Shown: positions 27,542 to 36,992 of the stretch, piece by piece
How positions within the stretch are numbered: position 1 is the first letter of the stretch
How the letters are laid out: each line of letters opens with the position of its first letter
Source: Parasediminibacterium sp051861445
GTDB lineage: Bacteria; Bacteroidota; Bacteroidia; Chitinophagales; Chitinophagaceae
Assembly (NCBI GenBank): GCA_051861445.1
Contig: JBHYCS010000001.1
Location: 124,001-188,000 of the forward strand
Direction: 5' to 3'
Length of the DNA stretch: 64,000 nt
Notes under the pieces: model-generated
Seen by the model: the letters and a program-made list of their open reading frames with translations, nothing else
Told to the model about the DNA's origin: nothing
Database searches by the model: none
Translations under genes and position numbers: made by a program

Positions 27542-28105
27542 ATGCCCATTCTTCAATTAATGAGTGAGCGTATAAAAGCTATACCAAAAGAAATCAAGTT
27601 ATTTTTCGTAAGAGCACTATTGCTATTTATTGCTTGGAAATTAATCTATTTATATGTTTTAAGTCCAATTCAAATACCAGATGATTGGCTTTCTAGATTT
27701 ACCACTATCATTTCTTCGAAACTAATACAACTTATTTATCCTGATTCATTTATTACTATCCACAAAACCAATCAATTGTATGCTATTGCTATCAATGGTA
27801 AACAAAGTATTGGATTAGGATATGCTTGTAATGCATTAGAGTTGTATGTTTTATATATTGGTTATATTATTTGCAGACCAGCGGCTTTTAAAAGACAAAT
27901 TACATATGGCTTTGCTGGCATTGCATTCATTTTTTTCTTAAACATTATTCGAGTTTCTCTTTTGTGTTGGCTGTTTTTATACGACTCTTCTTATGGAGAT
28001 TTTGCTCATAAATATGTGTTTAATTGCGTTGTTTATTTTTGTATTTACTGGCTTTGGCATTATTACTCCTTACCAATGATTCGTAAAAATCACTCACTTT
28101 TATAA
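27542..28105 (+). CDS. Exosortase/archaeosortase family protein
   Basis: A 187-residue multi-pass inner-membrane cysteine protease/transpeptidase-like sorting enzyme. The catalytic triad of the family is present: Cys96 in YACNALELYVL, Arg137 in NIIRVSLLCW and His156 in DFAHKYVFN, each within or next to hydrophobic helices. It directly follows a PID-CTERM protein, its likely substrate; this pairing is expected for exosortase systems, but the exact subfamily (Xrt letter) cannot be named from sequence alone. An upstream ATG at 27494 lies inside the substrate gene; the ATG at 27542 fits better. Confidence 0.85.
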   Translation: MPILQLMSERIKAIPKEIKLFFVRALLLFIAWKLIYLYVLSPIQIPDDWLSRFTTIISSKLIQLIYPDSFITIHKTNQLYAIAINGKQSIGLGYACNALELYVLYIGYIICRPAAFKRQITYGFAGIAFIFFLNIIRVSLLCWLFLYDSSYGDFAHKYVFNCVVYFCIYWLWHYYSLPMIRKNHSLL

Positions 28106-28142
28106 ATAAATTAGTGATCAGTTTATGGATTTTATAAAGTGA

Positions 28143-28739
28143 TTGCATCAGTTTATTATCAATCTACTTTCTGCTGTGCAAAAAGAAAAATACCAACATA
28201 TTACTGACGCCGAATTGTTGCAACATTTTTATGCAGACAAAAACAATGAATGGCTAGGAATATTGTTGCAGAGATATACTTTATTGTTATTAGGAACCTG
28301 CATGAAATATCTTAAAAATGAAGAATTAGCAAAAGATGCTGTACAACAGATTTTTTTAAAAGCTATTGCAGAATTACAGAAATATGAAGTAAGTTATGTT
28401 AAAAGTTGGCTTTATATGATTGCAAAGAATCATTGCTTAATGCAACTTAGAGATAAAAACAAAATACTAGAAATTGATGAAGCCAACACGCCCCTATTTG
28501 ACGATTTTGACATACAAGATTTACAGCAAAAAGAGAGAACACTAATTGTGCTTGAAGAATGTTTGAAAAGTTTACAAAACGAGCAAAAAACATGTGTAAC
28601 TTTATTTTATCTACAGAAAAAAAGTTATCAGCAAATAGTTAACGAAACAAATTTTAGTTTATTACAAGTAAAAAGTTATATCCAAAACGGAAAAAGGAAT
28701 TTAAAAATATTAATTGAAAAGAAATTGAATAAAGAGTAA
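28143..28739 (+). CDS. ECF-type RNA polymerase sigma factor
   Basis: A 198-residue sigma-70 family factor of the ECF type. The region 2 helices span about residues 37-100 (LAKDAVQQIFLKAI; YVKSWLYMIAKNHCLMQLRDK) and the region 4 helix-turn-helix is near 142-190 (TCVTLFYLQKKSYQQIV). The start is TTG at 28143; an ATG just upstream reads into a stop, and the next internal ATG would remove region 2. It lies 37 bases after the exosortase gene and directly abuts the anti-sigma-like gene, so it may control the surface-sorting cluster. Confidence 0.8.
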   Translation: MHQFIINLLSAVQKEKYQHITDAELLQHFYADKNNEWLGILLQRYTLLLLGTCMKYLKNEELAKDAVQQIFLKAIAELQKYEVSYVKSWLYMIAKNHCLMQLRDKNKILEIDEANTPLFDDFDIQDLQQKERTLIVLEECLKSLQNEQKTCVTLFYLQKKSYQQIVNETNFSLLQVKSYIQNGKRNLKILIEKKLNKE

Positions 28740-29096
28740 ATGCATTCTTCAAAAAATATATCGACTAATGATCATGTTCAAAAGCTAACTGAGAAGCAAC
28801 TATTACAGTATGTTCAACAAGGTTTGTCTGATGAAGAGAGAAATGCTATTGAGAAAGAATTGCAAGAAGATGCTTTTTTAAATGATGCTATTGAAGGTTT
28901 AGAAGAATTTGACAATACGAACCAACTACAGACATATGTTAATGACTTAAACAAACAACTCGAAAAACAAATTCAAACTAAAAAAAATAGAAAAGAAAAA
29001 AGAAAATTACCGGACAATACACTATATATAGTAGCACTATGTTTGATATTGGTATTGTGCATTCTGGCTTACTATGTAATTCAGTTAAAAAATTAA
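28740..29096 (+). CDS. Putative anti-sigma / membrane regulator protein
   Basis: A 118-residue protein beginning on the base after the sigma-factor stop, which indicates tight co-expression. The N-terminal ~55 residues (LLQYVQQGLSDEERNAIE, FLNDAIEGLEE) resemble the cytoplasmic zinc-finger-like domain of Bacteroidota anti-sigma factors, but without obvious Cys/His ligands. A charged linker (KKNRKEKRK) and one C-terminal transmembrane helix (about 95-115) follow. It is inferred to hold the sigma factor at the membrane. It lacks the long periplasmic domain of FecR-type anti-sigmas, so any signal would be sensed differently. Confidence 0.6.
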   Translation: MHSSKNISTNDHVQKLTEKQLLQYVQQGLSDEERNAIEKELQEDAFLNDAIEGLEEFDNTNQLQTYVNDLNKQLEKQIQTKKNRKEKRKLPDNTLYIVALCLILVLCILAYYVIQLKN

Positions 29097-29104
29097 GGAA
29101 CAAC

Positions 29105-29488
29105 TTACTTTTTTAATCCCAAAAACAAACAAATCCAACCCATAATTAAAGATAAACCACCAAAGGGGGTAACTGCACCAACCCAAAAATATTGGGCTAA
29201 ATTAGTAATTTTAAAATAAGTTAAAAGGTATAAAGAACCACTAAACAAAGCGACACCTACCATAAACAAATACCCAGCTGATAAAATTATTTTATTAGGA
29301 AAATATTGATACAAAATTCCAGATAAGGCAAGTGCAAACACATGATAAAACTGATATTTAACAGCTGTTTCGAATATAGAAATAGCTTGATCGTTTGCTA
29401 CTTTTTTTAATCCATGAGCTGCAAAGGCTCCTAAAGCAACAGAAAGAGCTCCTAATAAAGAGGCATATTGTAAAAATGGCTTGTACAA
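29105..29488 (-). CDS. DUF423 family membrane protein
   Basis: A 127-residue inner-membrane protein with four predicted transmembrane helices and the DUF423 hallmarks LGALSVALGAFAAHGLKK near residues 12-29 and FETAVKYQFYHVFALA near 39-54. The C terminus has TPFGGLSLIMGW. The function is unknown (YgdD/TMEM256-like). It lies 22 bases behind aroK on the same strand and is probably co-transcribed with it. It converges with the anti-sigma-like gene 8 bases away. Confidence 0.9.
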   Translation of the reverse strand: MYKPFLQYASLLGALSVALGAFAAHGLKKVANDQAISIFETAVKYQFYHVFALALSGILYQYFPNKIILSAGYLFMVGVALFSGSLYLLTYFKITNLAQYFWVGAVTPFGGLSLIMGWICLFLGLKK

Positions 29489-29510
29489 AGTGTAATGATT
29501 TTATTAAAAA

Positions 29511-30008
29511 TTATTGAATGAGTTTTAGCAAATCGTTTACAGTTGTTTTAGAACCCAAAACTGTATGATGTGCTGTAGCGTAAAATGGACTTCTCTCTAC
29601 CAATTTTTTTTCTAGAAAATCATGTAATTCTTCGTCAGATAAATTTTTGATCAATGGTCGATGTTCTTTTTCAGATTGCAACCTTTTTACCAATACATCT
29701 ACAGGCTCATTTATCCAAATGGTAATTCCGTTTACATTCATCCATTCCATATTTTTATGGTAACATGGTGTACCACCACCTGTTGCAATCACTCCATTTT
29801 TCTTTTGAGAAAACCAACGTAGTGTTTCTGCTTCTTTTTTTCTAAAATAAGTTTCTCCATCCTCTTCAAAAATATCGGTGATTGTTCTTTCTTCAAAAGC
29901 TTCGATTAAATGATCTAAATCGTAACCACCAACTTTTAGTTTTTTTGAAAGAATTTTGGTAAAATAACTTTTACCTGACCCCATCATTCCTACTAAAAAA
30001 ATTTTCAT
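29511..30008 (-). CDS. aroK: Shikimate kinase
   Basis: A P-loop kinase that phosphorylates shikimate in aromatic amino-acid synthesis; cytosolic. The Walker A motif GMMGSGKS is at residues 7-14, the shikimate-binding Asp is in YDLDHLIE near 29-36, ETYFRKKEAE near 53-62 contains the family Arg, and IATGGGTPC near 74-82 is the Walker-B-like glycine motif. The lid contains EHRPLIK near 114. At 165 residues it is complete. It shares the strand with the DUF423 gene downstream. Confidence 0.93.
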   Translation of the reverse strand: MKIFLVGMMGSGKSYFTKILSKKLKVGGYDLDHLIEAFEERTITDIFEEDGETYFRKKEAETLRWFSQKKNGVIATGGGTPCYHKNMEWMNVNGITIWINEPVDVLVKRLQSEKEHRPLIKNLSDEELHDFLEKKLVERSPFYATAHHTVLGSKTTVNDLLKLIQ

Positions 30009-30094
30009 TATAATAATTTGTCAATCAGCAACAACACGTTTATGCTGTAAATTATGTACCAATTGTATTAAAAACTGTATTTCGTTCGATGGAT

Positions 30095-31279
30095 TTACTT
30101 GAAAGCATTGATACCGGTAATATCCATTCCTGTTATTAATAAGTGTACATCATGTGTACCCTCATAAGTAATAACGCTTTCTAGGTTCATCATATGACGC
30201 ATTACACTGTATTCTCCTGTAATTCCCATTCCTCCTAAAATTTGTCTTGCATTACGTGCAATATCCGCAGCCAACTCACAACTATTTCTTTTTGCCATAC
30301 TTACTTGTGCAGGTGTAGCTTTACCTTCATTCATTAATACACCTAAACGCCAAACCAACAGCTGAGCTTTTGTAATTTCTGTAATCATTTCTGCCAGTTT
30401 TTTTTGTTGGAGTTGAAAACCAGCAATTGGCTTACCAAATTGAATACGCTCCTTACTATATCTTAAAGCGGTATCGTAACAATCCATAGCTGCACCTAAA
30501 GCACCCCAAGCAATTCCAAATCTTGCTTTTGTTAAACAACTTAAAGGACCTTTTAAACCTTTAATATTGGGTAATAAATTTTCTTTCGGAACTTTTACAT
30601 TATCAAAAACCAATTCACCAGTAGCACTAGCCCTTAAACTCCATTTTCCATGAGTTGTTGGTGTTGAGAATCCTTCCATACCTCTTTCCACAATAATGCC
30701 TCTTATTTCACCAGCATCATCTTTAGCCCAAACAACTGCTACTTTAGCAAAGGGAGCATTGCTAATCCACATTTTAGCTCCGTTTAAAAGGTAATGATCG
30801 CCATTATCTTTAATATTCGTAAGCATTCCTCCAGGATCACTTCCATGATTTGGTTCGGTTAATCCAAAACAGCCTAACCACTCACCTGTTGCAAGTTTTG
30901 GTAAATATTTTTTCTTTTGCTCCTCACTACCATAAGCATTTATAGGAAACATAACCAAACTTCCTTGTACACTTGCTGTAGAACGAACACCACTATCTCC
31001 TCTTTCTAACTCTTGCATCATTAATCCATAGCTAATATAATCTAAACCGCCACCACCATATTCTACAGGAACGGTTGGCCCAAAACAACCCAATTCACCC
31101 ATTTGTGCTACAATATGTTCAGGAAATTTTGCCTCTTGAGCAAATGTTTCGATGATTGGGCTAATTTCTTTTTTTACATAATTACGTACAGCATCACGAA
31201 TCATGATATGTTCTTCCGTTAATAACTCGTCTAATTGGTAATAATCAGGAGATTGAAACAAGTCTGCTTTAGCTGCCAT
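30095..31279 (-). CDS. gcdH: Glutaryl-CoA dehydrogenase-type acyl-CoA dehydrogenase
   Basis: A 394-residue FAD enzyme of the acyl-CoA dehydrogenase family. The FAD/substrate segments are CFGLTEPNHGSDPGGM near residues 136-151 and WISNAPFA near 171. The C-terminal catalytic Glu is in YEGTHDVH near 374-381. The pattern YSVMRHMMNLESV before it and the MDITGINAF end are characteristic of glutaryl-CoA dehydrogenase, which converts glutaryl-CoA to crotonyl-CoA in lysine/tryptophan breakdown. Kynureninase lies about 3 kb to the right. An AT-rich 228-base gap separates it from the peptidase gene on its right. Confidence 0.85.
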   Translation of the reverse strand: MAAKADLFQSPDYYQLDELLTEEHIMIRDAVRNYVKKEISPIIETFAQEAKFPEHIVAQMGELGCFGPTVPVEYGGGGLDYISYGLMMQELERGDSGVRSTASVQGSLVMFPINAYGSEEQKKKYLPKLATGEWLGCFGLTEPNHGSDPGGMLTNIKDNGDHYLLNGAKMWISNAPFAKVAVVWAKDDAGEIRGIIVERGMEGFSTPTTHGKWSLRASATGELVFDNVKVPKENLLPNIKGLKGPLSCLTKARFGIAWGALGAAMDCYDTALRYSKERIQFGKPIAGFQLQQKKLAEMITEITKAQLLVWRLGVLMNEGKATPAQVSMAKRNSCELAADIARNARQILGGMGITGEYSVMRHMMNLESVITYEGTHDVHLLITGMDITGINAFK

Positions 31280-31507
31280 AAATTAGGTTTAATACGTTCA
31301 ATGAATTGCAAATCAGCTTATTTTAAATATGCAAGAATCTGCAAACAACAATCTTGTTTAAATGAAATTAAATTATATATTTTAAATTAATTTTAAAAAT
31401 ATAACTTGAAATTAATTTATTTCAAAATTACATGCTTATTTCATTTGTTTGTTAGATACATTTTAAAAATTAATTAAATTAACAAAACTGCAAAAAACAG
31501 CTATTTC

Positions 31508-33997
31508 TTATCGCTTACGTTCAATTTCTCTATTCATTTCTTCAATATCTACAGATTTTTCTGAAGAATCGCCCATTAAATATTTAGTAAAATGATCTGC
31601 CATTTTCCAAAAGAAATATTCTGTCATATCACCAAAAGCATGTCTTTGAGTTGGAAGTAATAACATTTCAAAACGCTTATTTGCTTTAATTAAAGCATTT
31701 ACAACCCTCATGGTATTGGCAGGATGTACATTATTGTCTATTTCTCCATGAATTAATAATAAATTTCCTTTTAAGTTTTTAGCAACATCAGGATTTTTTT
31801 CAATTGCATAAACAAAACTAGTATCTCCTTTATCGCTAATAATTTCTTTTACACCATGGTGTTTTTCGCTCCACCATCTATTGTAGATACTATTATCATG
31901 ATTACCTGCACAGCTAACTGCTACTTTAAAGAAATCTGGATATACAAACATAGCTGCTGTACTCATAAATCCACCACCACTATGCCCATGAATACCTACT
32001 TTATTTCTATCAATAAATGAATATCTATCTGCTAATTGTTCTGCTGTAGCTTTTTTATCTGCCAATCCATAATCTCTTAAGTTGTTATAACCATAATTGT
32101 GGTACCATTTGCTTCTTGCAGGATGTCCACCTCTATTACCAACAGTAACCACAATAAACCCAAGTTGAGCCAATCGATCAATTCTGTCCATTCCTTTACT
32201 CCAAGCTTTGTTTACTGCTTCTGTTTGTGGACCTGGATAAACATATTCGATTAATGAATATTTTTTTGTGCTATCAAAATCGAAAGGTTTATACATTACA
32301 CCATATAAATCTGTTATTCCATCATCTGCCTTTACTTTAAATACCTGAGGAAATTTATAGCCTGCTGCCATTAAACTTGTAAAGTCGGCTGTTTCTAAAA
32401 CCAATGATTTCTTGGCATCTACAGTGCTATACAAAACCGATTTGGGTGCAGTATTTACTCTAGAAAAATTATCTATAAAATAAGTTGCATTATCATTCAT
32501 ACTTACTGCATGATCAAATTCTCCTTGTGTAAGTAAACGTAAACCTGTTCCATCAAAATTAATAGCATATAAATGCAAATAATATGGATCTTGATTTTCT
32601 TCTTTTCCATTGGCTGTAAAATAAAGAATTCGCTTTTTTTCATCAATTCCTTCTATGTTTTCGCAATGAAAAGCACCACTTGTAATTTGATTTTTTAGTT
32701 TTCCATTTTCATCATACAAATAAAAATGTCCCCAACCATCTCTTTCACTCCATTGAATTATTTCTTTCGAATTTTTTACCAAACCTATGCGTTTTACTTC
32801 AACATAAGTGTTTAATCTTTCTTCAATAATTGGTTTAACAGTTTTGTTTACAACATCTGCCACACAAACATCTATCCTTTTTAAATCTCTACTAGTTCTT
32901 GTAAAATAAAACTTAGAGTTATCGCCTAACCAAACAAGCGGTCTAAAATCATCGTCTCTGCTATTTACAGCTGCTGGTTGATTCCAAATACTAATGTCTT
33001 GATCTTTAAAAGCATCTACTTTTAATTCAACCCCCTTTTTTGTGGTCATATCAAACAACATCAAATCATCAATCGGTGCTTCTTTTTCACCCGGCATCCA
33101 ATATTTGTAGGTTTCTAAAGTGGGTCGTGGTTCTGCAATGCTATTAATCACCCACAAGTCTTTTACTTTTCTGTTATCTACTTTTAACATAGAAAAGTAT
33201 TTACTATCAGGACTCCAATAAATAAAAGCAGGCTTACGTTTATTTTTATTTTTTTCTACATCAACATTGGTATTTCCATTGCCTGATAAATTTCCATCTC
33301 CATGATAACTATAGTGTTCTATACCATCGGTAGTTAATTTTGTTTCAACAATAGAGCTATCATCTTCGTTTTTAAGTGCTTTCTCATAATTTGCTTTATC
33401 CATGAAGTACAAATTATGATTTCTACCAAAAACAATGTAATTGCTATCTGGAGAAATACTTGCCCAATTAGGTTTACGTTTTGGCTTGGTAAAATCGGTT
33501 AATTCTACCAATTCATTCGTTATTAAATTGTATTCGAAATAGAATGTTTTTTTACTTTTAACAGGTGGTGTTCCTTTTTTAGCGGTAGAATCTTTCTTTT
33601 CAATTTCAACAGTACTTTTTACTTCAAATTGAATAGTATTTTCATCTTTTACAAAACGTAAACTATCTAATCCAAGATGTTGAGCATCGAACGGATCTTT
33701 AACTATACGTGTAATTTGTGCAGCTAATTTTGCATTATCGAACAGTAATTTTTTCTCAGCTTTTGTAGCATCTACAATATACCATTTTTTTCCTTCTGTA
33801 GTTTCATACATATACCAAAAGCGATCGCTTTTTTTGAGCCAATGTGCATCAACAGCTGTAGAAAACACTAGCTTTTCTAGTTTTTTAGGTGAAAATCTGG
33901 CAGCTAACTGGTAATTAGCTTTTACAACATTTTGTTGTTGCTGTGCGTTTACTGTAAATGTTAATGTTACAAAGAGTAAGACGAAAATTTTATTCAT
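31508..33997 (-). CDS. S9 family peptidase (dipeptidyl-peptidase IV-like)
   Basis: An 829-residue exported serine peptidase. The signal peptide is about 1-18 (VNA|Q), an eight-bladed beta-propeller of the DPP-IV N-terminal type spans about 100-530, and the catalytic alpha/beta-hydrolase domain lies at the C-terminal end. The nucleophile is in GIHGHSGGGFM near residue 665, the Asp in HGEIDNNVH near 752 and the His in LPTQRHAFGD near 785. The family releases dipeptides (often Xaa-Pro) from peptides in the periplasm. It stands alone and is divergent from kynU. Confidence 0.88.
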   Translation of the reverse strand: MNKIFVLLFVTLTFTVNAQQQQNVVKANYQLAARFSPKKLEKLVFSTAVDAHWLKKSDRFWYMYETTEGKKWYIVDATKAEKKLLFDNAKLAAQITRIVKDPFDAQHLGLDSLRFVKDENTIQFEVKSTVEIEKKDSTAKKGTPPVKSKKTFYFEYNLITNELVELTDFTKPKRKPNWASISPDSNYIVFGRNHNLYFMDKANYEKALKNEDDSSIVETKLTTDGIEHYSYHGDGNLSGNGNTNVDVEKNKNKRKPAFIYWSPDSKYFSMLKVDNRKVKDLWVINSIAEPRPTLETYKYWMPGEKEAPIDDLMLFDMTTKKGVELKVDAFKDQDISIWNQPAAVNSRDDDFRPLVWLGDNSKFYFTRTSRDLKRIDVCVADVVNKTVKPIIEERLNTYVEVKRIGLVKNSKEIIQWSERDGWGHFYLYDENGKLKNQITSGAFHCENIEGIDEKKRILYFTANGKEENQDPYYLHLYAINFDGTGLRLLTQGEFDHAVSMNDNATYFIDNFSRVNTAPKSVLYSTVDAKKSLVLETADFTSLMAAGYKFPQVFKVKADDGITDLYGVMYKPFDFDSTKKYSLIEYVYPGPQTEAVNKAWSKGMDRIDRLAQLGFIVVTVGNRGGHPARSKWYHNYGYNNLRDYGLADKKATAEQLADRYSFIDRNKVGIHGHSGGGFMSTAAMFVYPDFFKVAVSCAGNHDNSIYNRWWSEKHHGVKEIISDKGDTSFVYAIEKNPDVAKNLKGNLLLIHGEIDNNVHPANTMRVVNALIKANKRFEMLLLPTQRHAFGDMTEYFFWKMADHFTKYLMGDSSEKSVDIEEMNREIERKR

Positions 33998-34124
33998 AAA
34001 TAAGGGGGCTTTGGAAAACGGAAAGTAAGCAGTAATAAATAGAATTTACAACCATTTATCATTTTTAAATTTAACAAATTGGTAAACCTTTTGTTTCAAT
34101 TATATTCACGAATAATTTATAGCC

Positions 34125-35390
34125 ATGTCAATTGCTTTTGATACCACTTTAAATACAGCTCTTCTTTTAGATAAAAACGATGCTTTAATTTTTTATAAAC
34201 AACAATTTCATTTTCCCAAACACCAAGAAAAAGAAGTTATTTATTTCTGTGGAAACTCGTTGGGTTTGCAACCAAAAAACGTAGAAAATGCAGTAATGCA
34301 AGAATTAAACGATTGGAAAAATTTAGGAATTAGTGGCTTCGCAAAAGCCAAAAATCCTTGGTTGTATTATCAAGAATATTTGAAGCCCACTTTGGCTACA
34401 ATTGTTGGAGCAAAAGAAGAAGAAATTACAGTAATGAATACGCTTACTGTTAATCTGCATTTATTAATGCTGAGCTTTTACAAACCCACAGCAACATGTT
34501 ATAAAATTGTGATGGAAGCTGGTGCTTTTCCTTCAGATCAATATGCTGTAGAAACATTGGTACGGCATTTTGGATTAAATCCAAATGATTGTATTGTTGA
34601 AATTGAACCAAATATTGGAGAAAAAACACTCACTACTTCTCAAATAATTGAACTAATTGAACAGCATGGTGAAAGTATTGCTATGATTGTTTTTGGTGGA
34701 ATGAATTACTATACTGGTCAATTATTCGATATGCCTACAATAACGGAAACAGCTCATAAAATTGGAGCTATTGTGGGTTTCGATTTGGCTCATGTTGTAG
34801 GAAATGTTCCCACTCATTTACATGATTGGAATGTTGATTTTGCTTGTTGGTGTAGTTATAAATATTTGAACGGTGGACCTGGTGCTGTTGGTGGAATTTA
34901 TGTGCATGAAAAATTTGCAAGCGATATTGACACACCAAGACTTGGAGGATGGTGGGGCAACGAAGAATCTATAAGATTTAAAATGGAAAAAGGATTTATT
35001 CCTAAAGCCAATGCAAGTGGTTGGAACATTAGCACAGCACAGGTTATGAATATGGTTTGCTTGAAAGCATCGCTTGAAATGTTCGAAGAAATTGGAATGG
35101 AAAAAATTAGGCAAAAAAGTATTCAATTAACTGCATACTTAGAATATTTATTAAACCAATTACCATCATTAAACTTTGAAATTATTACGCCTAAAAATGC
35201 GATGGAAAGAGGTGCTCAATTAAGTTTATATTTTTCAGAAAATGGTAAAAAAATTCATGATAAAATGATTGAAAATGGAATAATTGTAGATTATAGAGAG
35301 CCAGGTGTAATTCGTGTTGCTCCTGCACCTTTGTATTGCAGTTTTGAAGATGTTTTTAGATTTTATAGTATTTTAAGAGATCATTTTTAA
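34125..35390 (+). CDS. kynU: Kynureninase
   Basis: A PLP enzyme that cleaves kynurenine (or 3-hydroxykynurenine) to anthranilate (or 3-hydroxyanthranilate) plus alanine. FCGNSLGLQP near residues 41-50, the EAGAFPSDQYAVE segment near 128, GFDLAHVVGNV near 218-228, and the PLP-lysine motif CSYKYLNGGPG near 243-253 are typical. C-terminal DYREPGVIRVAPAPLY fits too. At 421 residues it is a normal length. No other kynurenine-pathway enzyme is in the window. The SGNH hydrolase gene follows after 20 bases. Confidence 0.93.
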   Translation: MSIAFDTTLNTALLLDKNDALIFYKQQFHFPKHQEKEVIYFCGNSLGLQPKNVENAVMQELNDWKNLGISGFAKAKNPWLYYQEYLKPTLATIVGAKEEEITVMNTLTVNLHLLMLSFYKPTATCYKIVMEAGAFPSDQYAVETLVRHFGLNPNDCIVEIEPNIGEKTLTTSQIIELIEQHGESIAMIVFGGMNYYTGQLFDMPTITETAHKIGAIVGFDLAHVVGNVPTHLHDWNVDFACWCSYKYLNGGPGAVGGIYVHEKFASDIDTPRLGGWWGNEESIRFKMEKGFIPKANASGWNISTAQVMNMVCLKASLEMFEEIGMEKIRQKSIQLTAYLEYLLNQLPSLNFEIITPKNAMERGAQLSLYFSENGKKIHDKMIENGIIVDYREPGVIRVAPAPLYCSFEDVFRFYSILRDHF

Positions 35391-35410
35391 CGCATTTATA
35401 CTTCCTTATC

Positions 35411-36013
35411 ATGTATCAATATCTTGCTTTAGGCGATTCTTACACAATTGGTGAATCGGTTGCAATTCATGAAAATTTTCCTTATCAAGTTGTTCAATTA
35501 TTACGTAAAAAAGGAGTTGAAATAGCTGCACCAGAAATTGTAGCTGTTACGGGATTTACAAGTTTTGAATTATTACAACTTTTATCAACTATTACTTTAA
35601 ACGCAACTTATCAATTTGTTACATTATTAATAGGTGTAAACAATCAATATAGAGGTTTGCCGATAGAAGATTTTGAAAAAGATTGTGAAGAATTAATACA
35701 CAAAGCTATTGCTTTTACAAACGGCAATTCTAATGCAGTATTGGTTTTATCGATTCCTGATTGGGGAAATTCTACTTTTGGATTAACAAGTGGAAGAGAA
35801 AATATTGGGAAAGAAATTGATGACATGAATGTAGTTATTCGAAATGTATGTATCAAGAATAATGTGCATTGTATTGATATTACCGAAAGTTCTAGAAAAG
35901 CAAAGAACAATCCATCTTTATTAGCAAAAGATGGATTGCATTATTCAGCTATAGAACATAGGAATTGGGCAGAAAAAGTAGCTCAATATTTTATAGATGC
36001 AGTTTATAAATAG
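35411..36013 (+). CDS. SGNH/GDSL-family hydrolase
   Basis: A 200-residue esterase/lipase-like protein without a signal peptide, so probably cytosolic. The block I nucleophile Ser is in ALGDSYTIGE (residues 6-15), the block III Asn in LLIGVNNQYRG near 73-83, and the block V Asp-His pair in KDGLHYSAIEHRNWA near 176-190. The natural substrate is unknown. It follows kynU closely and may be co-transcribed. Its last 10 bases overlap the convergent end of pyrF. Confidence 0.85.
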   Translation: MYQYLALGDSYTIGESVAIHENFPYQVVQLLRKKGVEIAAPEIVAVTGFTSFELLQLLSTITLNATYQFVTLLIGVNNQYRGLPIEDFEKDCEELIHKAIAFTNGNSNAVLVLSIPDWGNSTFGLTSGRENIGKEIDDMNVVIRNVCIKNNVHCIDITESSRKAKNNPSLLAKDGLHYSAIEHRNWAEKVAQYFIDAVYK

Positions 36014-36855
36014 CTGCTCATTTCTACTTGATATTGTTGTGCAATAACTGCTGCTTCTGTTGCAAAGTCTTCTTTTGAAGAAGCATAAATAATGGCACGA
36101 CTAGCATTTACCAATAAACCAGCATCTTTATTTAATCCGTATTTACTTACTTCTGCCAAACTACCACCTTGAAAACCAACACCAGGTACTAATAAAAAAT
36201 GATTGGGAACAATATCTCTTACATCGGTTAAATCACTTGCTCTAGTTGCCCCAATTACAAACATTAAATTTTCCTCAGTTCCCCAAGAAGCCACTTTCTC
36301 CAACACTTTTTTATACAAAACATCTTCTTTATGCCCTTGTAAAATACTAGGTACAAGTGAACTATCAGCATCACTATTATGTACCACTAATTTTTGAAAA
36401 TCGTTAGCTCCATAATTAGAAGTAAGACCTAAAACAATGGTCCATTTATTTTCAAACTCTAAAAAAGGTTTTACACTATCTTCTCCCATATAAGGGGCTA
36501 CCGTTACTGCATCGAAAGGAAGAACTTCAAAAAAGGTTTTGGCATATTGAGCAGATGTATTTCCAATATCACCACGTTTTGCATCTGCTATTTTAAAATG
36601 TGTATCTGGAATATAATGTAAGGTTTTCTCCATTTGCTCCCACCCTTTCAAACCCATTGATTCGTAAAAAGCAGTATTTATTTTATAACAAACACAGAAG
36701 TCTTTTGTAGCATCAATAATGGCTTTATTAAATTCAAAAACGGCATCTTTATGTTGTTGTAAATGTGCCGGAATTTTAGAAATATCTGTATCTAATCCTA
36801 TACATAAAAACGATTTTTTTGCTTGAATTTGTTCTACTAATGTTTGCTTATTCAT
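36004..36855 (-). CDS. pyrF: Orotidine 5'-phosphate decarboxylase
   Basis: It decarboxylates OMP to UMP, the last step of de novo pyrimidine synthesis; cytosolic. SFLCIGLDTD near residues 15-24, the catalytic DAKRGDIGNTS near 91-101, VAPYMGEDS near 119 and LLVPGVGFQGG near 210-220 identify the longer type-2 PyrF family. The open frame extends 42 codons upstream to 36981, but the conserved N terminus (MNKQTLVEQIQAKKSFL) begins at the ATG at 36855, just after a -7-like TATTTTTA on the minus strand, so that start is chosen (283 residues). Confidence 0.9.
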   Translation of the reverse strand: MNKQTLVEQIQAKKSFLCIGLDTDISKIPAHLQQHKDAVFEFNKAIIDATKDFCVCYKINTAFYESMGLKGWEQMEKTLHYIPDTHFKIADAKRGDIGNTSAQYAKTFFEVLPFDAVTVAPYMGEDSVKPFLEFENKWTIVLGLTSNYGANDFQKLVVHNSDADSSLVPSILQGHKEDVLYKKVLEKVASWGTEENLMFVIGATRASDLTDVRDIVPNHFLLVPGVGFQGGSLAEVSKYGLNKDAGLLVNASRAIIYASSKEDFATEAAVIAQQYQVEMSSYL

Positions 36856-36992
36856 GCGGTAAAAATAGTTGAAAGCAGCCAACTTTACAATGTATGGAAT
36901 CACATTTACTAGAACTGGTATAGAAAATGACATTTGTTCGTTTTTAATTATTTTAAATTCCCTACTTTCACTTCTATTCAATTTTATATTGC

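Noticed and set aside
36856..36981. 42-codon N-terminal extension of PyrF
   Set aside because: The PyrF family begins at MNKQTLVEQ; the extension has no similarity and overlaps the likely promoter.
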